Source: Agrococcus sp. HG114 (GTDB lineage Bacteria > Actinomycetota > Actinomycetes > Actinomycetales > Microbacteriaceae). From it: 64,000 nucleotides of DNA. The notes under the pieces were generated by a model. The model was not told where the DNA came from, did no database searches, and saw only the letters and a list, made by a program, of their open reading frames with translations. The translations under genes and the position numbers were made by a program. The stretch spans positions 62,001 to 126,000 of the forward strand of contig NZ_JANQCH010000001.1 of the NCBI RefSeq assembly GCF_024723325.1. The letters run 5' to 3'. Shown in pieces: positions 58,525 to 64,000 of the stretch (position 1 is its first letter; each line of letters starts with the position of its first letter).

Positions 58525-58627
58525 GGTGCTCCTCGTCGTCGCGGGCACGGTGGCCTGCGGATGGCCGCGGCCGGGTGGGTGCCGGGGCGCGGCGCGAGCC
58601 GCGCCCCGGCGTCAGTGGATCGGGCGA

Positions 58628-59674
58628 TCAGTAGTCGTAGTCGCCCGCGTTCTCGGCGGTGAAGACGGTCGGCGGGCCGAGCAGCAGCACGCCAGACGCC
58701 TCGTCGTACTCGACATCTGCGAGCGACTCGTCCGTGAGGCTCGAGGTGTCGCCCAGGTCGCCGTCGTTCGCGAGCTGCACGCCCGCCCAGCCGGTCAGGT
58801 AGCCGAGCGCCTCGACGTCCCACAGGATCGAGCCGCTCGACGCGCCCGACTCGAGGTACGGGAGCATCGACTGCGGCGTGCCGAGGCCGACGGTGAAGAC
58901 CTCGCCGATCCGGTTCGCGTCCTGCACGGCCTGCGCGACGCCCGGTGCGCTCGAGGTGCACTCGCCCACGAGGCCCGTGAGGTCCGGGTGGCTGTTCATC
59001 AGGTCGGTCGCCATCTGGGTCGCCATCGCCTGGTCCTCGCCGGCGTAGACGATGTCGACGATCTCGGCGTCGGGGTACTCCGAGGCGGTGTAGGCCTCCT
59101 GCACCTCGATCCACGCGTTGAGGTTCGCCGCGGTCTCGCCGCACGACACGATCGCGTACTTGCCGGAGCCGCCCATGGCCTCGAGCAGGGTGTCCGTCAG
59201 CGCCTGGCCGATGCCCTCCACCGAGGCCTGGTTCACGAACACCTCGCGCACCGAGTCGGGAGCGTCGGTGTCCGTCGTGGCGACGTGGATGCCGGCGGCC
59301 TGCGCCTCCTCGAGCAGGGGCGCCATCGAGTTCGGGTCGTTCGGGGCGACGAACAGCACGTCGACGCCCTGCTGGATGAACGAGCGCACGATGTCGGCCT
59401 GCGCGGCCGCGTCGGCGGTCGTCGGCCCCTGGTAGAGCCACTCGAAGCCGAGCTCCTCGGCGGCCTGCTGGCCGCCGGTGTTCATCGCCTCGAAGTAGGG
59501 GATGCCCTGCAGCTTGGGGACGAACGCGATCGTCAGGTCCTCGGTGCTCGCGCCCTCGCTCGCGCCGGGGGCCGCCGACGAGCCCGTGTCGTTGCGCGAG
59601 GTGCAGCCGGCGAGCACGACGGCAGCGGCCGCCGAGAGCGCCAGTGCACCCGCGATCTTGCGTGAGATCTTCAT
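58628..59674 (-). CDS. Sugar ABC transporter substrate-binding lipoprotein (RhaS-type)
   Basis: 348 aa. Signal peptide with lipobox VLAGC, lipidated Cys ~24, then a Ser/Ala/Gly linker. The periplasmic-binding-protein-1 fold starts at LTIAFVPKLQGIPYFEAM, with IQQGVDVLFVAPNDPNS and GLVGECTSSAPGVAQAV. The protein is similar in type to rhamnose-binding RhaS. It is separated from the ATPase gene by 103 nt and overlaps the regulator by 4 nt. Confidence 0.85.
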   Translation of the reverse strand: MKISRKIAGALALSAAAAVVLAGCTSRNDTGSSAAPGASEGASTEDLTIAFVPKLQGIPYFEAMNTGGQQAAEELGFEWLYQGPTTADAAAQADIVRSFIQQGVDVLFVAPNDPNSMAPLLEEAQAAGIHVATTDTDAPDSVREVFVNQASVEGIGQALTDTLLEAMGGSGKYAIVSCGETAANLNAWIEVQEAYTASEYPDAEIVDIVYAGEDQAMATQMATDLMNSHPDLTGLVGECTSSAPGVAQAVQDANRIGEVFTVGLGTPQSMLPYLESGASSGSILWDVEALGYLTGWAGVQLANDGDLGDTSSLTDESLADVEYDEASGVLLLGPPTVFTAENAGDYDY

Positions 59675-60513
59675 CGATGCTCCTTCTGGGTGAGGCGACG
59701 GGAGGCGGTCTCCGCCCGTGCCGGGACCGGCGCCATGCCGGTCGTCTGGGCGTCGGGGAGCGGCACGCGGGCCACCGGCACGCCGACGGCGCGCCACTCC
59801 TCGACGAAGTCGTCGGACGCGCCCGCGTCCGTGATGAGGCTCGTCACCTGGTCGACGCGAGCGAACGAGTGCAGCGCGAACCCGTCGACCTTGCTCGAGT
59901 CGAACAGCCCGTGGACCTCCTCGGCCGCCGCGACGAGCGCTTGCTTCGAGACGGCCTCGTCGGTCGCGAGCTCGAGCAGGCCGCGCTCGGGCGACAGCCC
60001 GACCACGCCGACGAACGCCTTGTGCACGCGCCCTCGGCCGACGAGCGTGTCGGTGATGGGGCCGACGAGGCCCGAGCTCTCGCGCCGCAGCGTGCCGCCG
60101 GGCATGATGACCCGCGCGTCGGAGCGCTCCATGAGCACCGTCGCGGTGGGCAGCGACTGGGTGATCACCACGAGCCCCTGCCGGTGCAGCAGCTCGAGCG
60201 CGAGGTAGTGCGCGGTGCTCGACGTGTCGAGCGCGATGACGTCGCCGTCGGCGACGAGCGTCGCGGCGTGGGCGGCGATCGCGCGCTTCGCGACGGACCC
60301 GCGCTGCATGCGGTCGCGGAAGGCGCCCTCGTCGCCGCGCTCGGGCGGCACGGCGCCCCCGCGCGTGCGCCGCAGCAGCTGTCGGCGCTCGAGCCCGTCG
60401 AGGTCCTTCCGGATCGTCACCTCCGAGACGTCGAGGTCGCGGGCGAGCTCGGCGACCTGCACGGAGCCACGGGCTCCGAGAGCGTCGAGGATGCGCGCCT
60501 CACGATCGATCAC
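59671..60513 (-). CDS. DeoR-family transcriptional regulator of the rhamnose locus
   Basis: 280 aa from the GTG at 60513, chosen because AGGGAG lies 5 nt upstream and the N-terminus VIDREARILDAL is of normal DeoR length; an ATG at 60552 has no ribosome site. HTH: VQVAELARDLDVSEVTIRKDLDGLERRQLLRRTRGGAV (~15-55). C-terminal DeoR/phosphosugar-binding domain contains VIALDTSSTAHYLALEL and LFDSSKVDG. It probably senses a phosphorylated ketose and represses both divergent operons. Confidence 0.85.
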   Translation of the reverse strand: MIDREARILDALGARGSVQVAELARDLDVSEVTIRKDLDGLERRQLLRRTRGGAVPPERGDEGAFRDRMQRGSVAKRAIAAHAATLVADGDVIALDTSSTAHYLALELLHRQGLVVITQSLPTATVLMERSDARVIMPGGTLRRESSGLVGPITDTLVGRGRVHKAFVGVVGLSPERGLLELATDEAVSKQALVAAAEEVHGLFDSSKVDGFALHSFARVDQVTSLITDAGASDDFVEEWRAVGVPVARVPLPDAQTTGMAPVPARAETASRRLTQKEHR

Positions 60514-60553
60514 AGCGTCTCCCTTGTCGGTGATGGTGGCGACAGTACGCATC

Positions 60554-60567
60554 CGAAACCGCTTTCG
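60554..60567. promoter_or_regulatory. LacI-type operator-like palindrome (GAAACCGCTTTC core)
   Basis: CGAAACCGCTTTCG fits the LacI-family consensus GAAANCGNTTTC and lies in the divergent rhamnose promoter region, 41 bp upstream of the DeoR start. No LacI gene is in the window, so a second, distant regulator may act here. Confidence 0.5.
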
Positions 60568-60600
60568 CAAGTGAGCGATACCAAATCGCAACCTCTGCGC

Positions 60601-60629
60601 TTGCGTTCGTAACTGCGACGCGGCATGCT
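60601..60629 (+). promoter_or_regulatory. Candidate promoter of rhaM-rhaI-rhaDE
   Basis: TTGCGT (60601-60606), 17 bp, CATGCT (60624-60629). Several TCGCAA/TTGCG repeats lie around it (60565-60616) and may be DeoR contacts. Confidence 0.45.
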
Positions 60630-60689
60630 GGCGGGGCGCGACGGAGCCCCAGGCAGCCGTCAGCACCGTCGAGGAGGACAGGAGCGGCC

Positions 60690-61073
60690 ATGGCGAGCAC
60701 GGCGACGCAGCGACCGACGCCCGTGTGCTTCCGCCTGCAGGTCCGGCCGGAGCTCGTCGCCGAGTACCGCGCGCGCCACGCCGCGGTCTGGCCCGAGATG
60801 CTCGAGGCGCTCAGCGCGACCGGCTGGATCGACTACCGCATCTTCGTCGCCGACGACGGCACGTGCATCGGCACCTTCCGCACCCTCGACCTCGACGCAT
60901 CCCTCGCCGGCATGGCGGCGCGCGACGTCAACGCACGCTGGCAGGCCGAGATGCAGCCCTTCTTCGCCGGCCTCGAGCGCCCCGCCGACGAGTCGTTCGA
61001 GCTCATCCCGCTCGCGTTCGACCTCGACGCGCAGCTCGACGCGTCACGAACCCGCCCCCGACCGAGGAGCTGA
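60690..61073 (+). CDS. rhaM: L-rhamnose mutarotase
   Basis: 127 aa. The RhaM dimeric alpha/beta barrel motif is evident: VCFRLQVRPELVAEYRARHAAVWPEMLEALSATGWIDYRIF, with the acid/base His (~31) and the later WQAEMQPFF. It converts alpha- and beta-L-rhamnose, feeding the isomerase. Followed by rhaI 1 nt after its stop. GGAG precedes the ATG. Confidence 0.88.
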   Translation: MASTATQRPTPVCFRLQVRPELVAEYRARHAAVWPEMLEALSATGWIDYRIFVADDGTCIGTFRTLDLDASLAGMAARDVNARWQAEMQPFFAGLERPADESFELIPLAFDLDAQLDASRTRPRPRS

Positions 61074-61074
61074 C

Positions 61075-62235
61075 ATGGCAGTCACCCCCACCCCCGAGCA
61101 GCTCGATCTGCTGCGCATCGAAGTGCCGAGCTGGGCCTACGGCAACTCGGGCACGCGCTTCCGCGTCTTCGGCACGCCGGGCACGCCGCGCGACCCGTTC
61201 GAGAAGCTCGCCGACGCCGCGGAGGTGCACCGCCACACCGGGCTCGCGCCGACCGTCGCGCTCCACTACCCGTGGGACCGCGTGGACGACTGGGCGGCGC
61301 TGCGGTCGCGCGCCGAGGAGCTCGGGGTCGCGCTCGGCACCATCAACTCGAACACGTTCCAGGACGACGACTTCAAGTTCGGCTCCCTCGCGCACCCCGA
61401 CGCGCGTGTGCGGCGCAAGGCGATCGACCACCACCTCGAGTGCATCGACGTCATGCACGAGACCGGCTCGCGCGACCTCAAGGTGTGGCTCGCGGACGGC
61501 ACGAACTACCCGGGGCAGGACTCGATCCGGGAGCGGCAGGACCGGCTCGCCGAGTCGCTCGGCGAGATCTACGCCCGGCTCGCCGACGACCAGCGGATGG
61601 TGCTCGAGTACAAGTTCTTCGAGCCGGCGTTCTACCACACCGACATCCCCGACTGGGGGACGAGCTACGTGCACTGCGTCGCGCTCGGCGAGCGCGCGAA
61701 GGTCGTGCTCGACACCGGCCACCACGCGCCCGGCACGAACATCGAGTTCATCGTCGCGCAGCTGCTCCGCCTCGGGAAGCTCGGCGCCTTCGACTTCAAC
61801 TCGCGCTTCTACGCCGACGACGACCTCATCGTGGGCGCGGCCGACCCGTTCCAGCTCTTCCGGATCGTCGTGGAGCTCATCGCGGGCGGAGGCTACGGCG
61901 ATCCCGACGTGCAGCTCGTGCTCGACCAGTGCCACAACATCGAGGAGAAGGTGCCGGGCCAGATCCGCAGCGTGCTCAACGTGCAGGAGGCGGTCGCGAA
62001 GGCCCTCTCGCTCGACACGGAGGCGCTCGCCGCCGCGCGTCGCGAGTGCGACGTGCTGCTCGCGAACGAGATCCTCATGGACGCGTTCGCGACCGACGTG
62101 CGGCCGCTCCTCGCGGCCCACCGCGAGGCGAAGGGCCTGCCGGCGGACCCCATGCGCGCGTTCCTCGCCTCCGGCTACCTCGAGCGCATCGCCGCCGAGC
62201 GCGTCGGCGGCACCCAGGCCGGCTGGGGCGCGTGA
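61075..62235 (+). CDS. rhaI: L-rhamnose isomerase
   Basis: 386 aa, in the RhaI (Rhizobium/Pseudomonas-type) length range. TIM barrel with metal ligands in MVLEYKFFEPAFY (Glu), VVLDTGHHAPGTN (Asp, His) and FDFNSRFYADDDL (Asp). SWAYGNSGTRF and the HYPWDRVDDW block are the family's N-terminal marks. Converts L-rhamnose to L-rhamnulose; homologues also act on L-lyxose giving L-xylulose. Ribosome site GAGGAG precedes the ATG. Confidence 0.9.
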   Translation: MAVTPTPEQLDLLRIEVPSWAYGNSGTRFRVFGTPGTPRDPFEKLADAAEVHRHTGLAPTVALHYPWDRVDDWAALRSRAEELGVALGTINSNTFQDDDFKFGSLAHPDARVRRKAIDHHLECIDVMHETGSRDLKVWLADGTNYPGQDSIRERQDRLAESLGEIYARLADDQRMVLEYKFFEPAFYHTDIPDWGTSYVHCVALGERAKVVLDTGHHAPGTNIEFIVAQLLRLGKLGAFDFNSRFYADDDLIVGAADPFQLFRIVVELIAGGGYGDPDVQLVLDQCHNIEEKVPGQIRSVLNVQEAVAKALSLDTEALAAARRECDVLLANEILMDAFATDVRPLLAAHREAKGLPADPMRAFLASGYLERIAAERVGGTQAGWGA

Positions 62236-62270
62236 GCGCCCGCCCTCGACGAGACACCGACGGAGACGAC

Positions 62271-64000
62271 ATGAACCAGGCAGTCAGCGAGCTGCTCGCG
62301 CGCAGCAACGCGCTCGGCAGCGATCCCCGCAACACGAACTTCGCGGGCGGCAACACCTCGGCCAAGGGCACCGACATCGACCCCGCGACCGGTCAGCCGG
62401 TCGAGCTGCTGTGGGTCAAGGGGTCCGGCGGCGATCTCGGGACGCTCACCGAGGCGGGGCTCGCGGTGCTGCGCCTCGACCGGGTGCGCGGGCTCGTCGA
62501 CGTCTACCCGGGCGTCGAGCGCGAGGACGAGATGGTCGCCGCCTTCGACTACTGCCTGCACGGCCGCGGCGGTGCCGCGCCGTCGATCGACACCTCGATG
62601 CACGCGCTCGTCGACCTGCCCCACGTCGACCACCTCCACCCCGACTCGGGCATCGCCATCGCGACCGCGGTCGACGGCGAGGAGCTCACGCGCCGCATCT
62701 TCGGCGACCTGGTCGTCTGGGTGCCGTGGCGCCGCCCCGGCTTCCAGCTCGGCCTCGACATCCGCGACATCCAGCGCGCGAACCCGGATGCGGTCGGCTG
62801 CATCCTGGGCGGGCACGGCATCACGGCGTGGGGGCGCTCGAGCGAGGAGTCGGAGCGGAACTCGCTCTGGATCATCGGCACCGCCGCCGACTACATCGAG
62901 CAGCACGGCCGGCCCGAGCCGTTCGGCGCGCCGCTCGACGGGTACGCCGCCCTGCCCGACGCGGAGCGGCGCGCGCGCGCAGCGGCGCTCGCCTCGCACA
63001 TCCGCAGGATCGCCTCGACCGACCGGCCCATGGTCGGCCACTTCAGCGACGCCGAGGTCGTCACCGACTTCCTCGCGCGCGCCGAGCACCCGCGGCTCGC
63101 GGCCCTCGGCACCTCGTGCCCCGACCACTTCCTGCGCACGAAGGTCAAGCCGCTCGTGCTGGACCTGCCGGGCGACGCGCCCCTCGAGCGGGCGATCGAG
63201 CGGCTCGACGAGCTCCACGCCGCCTACCGCGCGGACTACGCCGCCTACTACGAGGCGCACGCGACGCCCGACTCGCCGGCGATGCGCGGCGCCGATCCGG
63301 CGATCGTGCTCGTCCCGGGCGTCGGCATGTTCTCGTTCGGCAAGGACAAGCAGACCGCGCGGGTCGCGGGCGAGTTCTACACCAACGCGATCAACGTCAT
63401 GCGCGGGGCCGAGGCGCTCTCGCACTACCAGCCCATCTCGGACGCCGAGAAGTTCCGCATCGAGTACTGGTCGCTCGAGGAGGCGAAGCTCCAGCGCATG
63501 CCGGCGCCGCGCTCGCACGCCGGCCGGGTCGCGCTCGTGACCGGTGCCGCGAGCGGCATCGGCAAGGCGATCGCGACGCGGCTCGCGGCGGAGGGCGCGT
63601 GCGTCGTCATCGCGGACCTCGAGCTCGAGAAGGCGCAGGCCGCGGCGGCCGAGCTCGGCTCGAGCGACGTCGCGATCGGCGTGCAGTGCGACGTGACGAA
63701 GTCCGACCAGGTGCAGGCCGCGGTCGACGCGGCGCTCCTCGCCTTCGGGGGGCTCGACCTCGTCGTCAACAACGCCGGGCTCTCGCTGTCGAAGTCCCTG
63801 CTCGAGACGACCGAGGCCGACTGGGACCTGCAGCACGACGTGATGGCGAAGGGCTCCTTCCTCGTCTCGCGCGCTGCGGCGAAGGTGCTCATCCAGCAGG
63901 GCCTCGGCGGCGACATCGTCTACATCTCCTCGAAGAACGCGGTCTTCGCGGGGCCCAACAACATCGCCTACTCGGCGACGAAGGCCGACCAGGCGCACCA
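62271..64000 (+). CDS. rhaD: Bifunctional rhamnulose-1-phosphate aldolase / lactaldehyde dehydrogenase (SDR), 3' end outside window
   Basis: Partial: 576 codons seen of the usual ~680. N-terminal class II aldolase domain (~1-420) with FAGGNTSAKGTD, the zinc pair DHLHPDSGIA and GGHGITAWG. Short-chain dehydrogenase domain from ~420 with TGAASGIG at 424-431, VVNNAGLS, and the YxxxK motif Y567-SAT-K571. It cleaves rhamnulose-1-phosphate into DHAP and L-lactaldehyde, then oxidises the latter. Ribosome site GGAG precedes the ATG. Confidence 0.9.
   Translation, partial: MNQAVSELLARSNALGSDPRNTNFAGGNTSAKGTDIDPATGQPVELLWVKGSGGDLGTLTEAGLAVLRLDRVRGLVDVYPGVEREDEMVAAFDYCLHGRGGAAPSIDTSMHALVDLPHVDHLHPDSGIAIATAVDGEELTRRIFGDLVVWVPWRRPGFQLGLDIRDIQRANPDAVGCILGGHGITAWGRSSEESERNSLWIIGTAADYIEQHGRPEPFGAPLDGYAALPDAERRARAAALASHIRRIASTDRPMVGHFSDAEVVTDFLARAEHPRLAALGTSCPDHFLRTKVKPLVLDLPGDAPLERAIERLDELHAAYRADYAAYYEAHATPDSPAMRGADPAIVLVPGVGMFSFGKDKQTARVAGEFYTNAINVMRGAEALSHYQPISDAEKFRIEYWSLEEAKLQRMPAPRSHAGRVALVTGAASGIGKAIATRLAAEGACVVIADLELEKAQAAAAELGSSDVAIGVQCDVTKSDQVQAAVDAALLAFGGLDLVVNNAGLSLSKSLLETTEADWDLQHDVMAKGSFLVSRAAAKVLIQQGLGGDIVYISSKNAVFAGPNNIAYSATKADQAH

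Noticed and set aside
62175-63998. 607-codon minus-strand open frame opposite rhaDE
   Set aside because: The plus strand encodes clear aldolase and SDR motifs; the minus frame has none.
1-64000. tRNA, rRNA, CRISPR arrays, insertion sequences, prophage or attachment sites
   Set aside because: None seen on reading both strands; no transposase or integrase motifs, no regularly spaced repeats, no cloverleaf-like segment noticed.

Overview
The window is a 64 kb piece of a very high-GC actinobacterial chromosome. The GC-rich third codon positions, the many leaderless promoters (a TANNNT box 6-7 nt before the ATG), the DUF222-HNH endonucleases, the secreted PKD-like family and the 'GTCTCGATACG...CTCGACCA' intergenic hairpins fit Microbacteriaceae. 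That is an inference from gene content and style. I see no rRNA, tRNA, CRISPR array, insertion sequence or phage genes.

Layout. (1) 0-6.6 kb: an IclR-controlled sugar-acid-type module: a semialdehyde dehydrogenase, divergent iclR, a zinc alcohol dehydrogenase, an MHS-type transporter and an HpaI-type aldolase. Two identical-architecture palindromes (GTTCCG-N5-CGGAAC) mark a likely IclR regulon. (2) 6.7-9.2 kb: a DUF1877 protein, a zinc-ribbon protein and a PLP aminotransferase. (3) 9.3-18.9 kb: an amino-acid-type ABC importer in one overlapping operon with a D-2-hydroxyacid dehydrogenase, two unrelated amidohydrolases and a ThDP enzyme resembling 2-ketoarginine decarboxylase, divergent from a double Lrp/AsnC regulator. 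(4) 20.7-28 kb: a glycerol/glycerol-3-phosphate operon (MFS transporter, glpK, glpD, an alkyl-DHAP-synthase-like flavoenzyme, the antiterminator glpP, and an ABM protein), with an attenuator-like hairpin in its leader. (5) 28-37 kb: single genes: helical protein, flavodoxin, phytoene-desaturase-like flavoenzyme, Na+/H+ antiporter, lipoprotein, lipase-maturation-factor-like membrane protein, FUSC protein, and a beta-lactamase-fold protein. (6) 36.9-37.7 kb: a sparsely coding stretch with very small ORFs and duplicated palindromes. (7) 37.6-42.7 kb: a GntR/FadR-controlled operon with a beta-hydroxyacid dehydrogenase, an MHS transporter and a split transketolase but no sugar kinase. (8) 42.7-47.4 kb: lipoprotein plus PKD-like secreted protein, Gfo/Idh/MocA oxidoreductase, DUF2277 protein, and a second DUF222-HNH protein. 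(9) 47.4-50.8 kb: the ATP-grasp / alpha-E / transglutaminase trio. (10) 50.8-64 kb: a divergent L-rhamnose locus. The minus operon has a DeoR regulator, a sugar ABC importer, two class II aldolase/epimerase proteins, a 3-epimerase-like TIM barrel and an FGGY kinase. The plus operon has rhaM, rhaI and bifunctional rhaDE, which runs off the window.

Most operons use ATGA or GTGA overlaps, so translational coupling is the rule. Taken together the window is a catabolic island built of regulator-transporter-enzyme cassettes. The least explained are the split-transketolase cassette, the amino-acid operon, the additional pentulose enzymes in the rhamnose locus, and the flavoenzyme plus GlpP in the glycerol operon.
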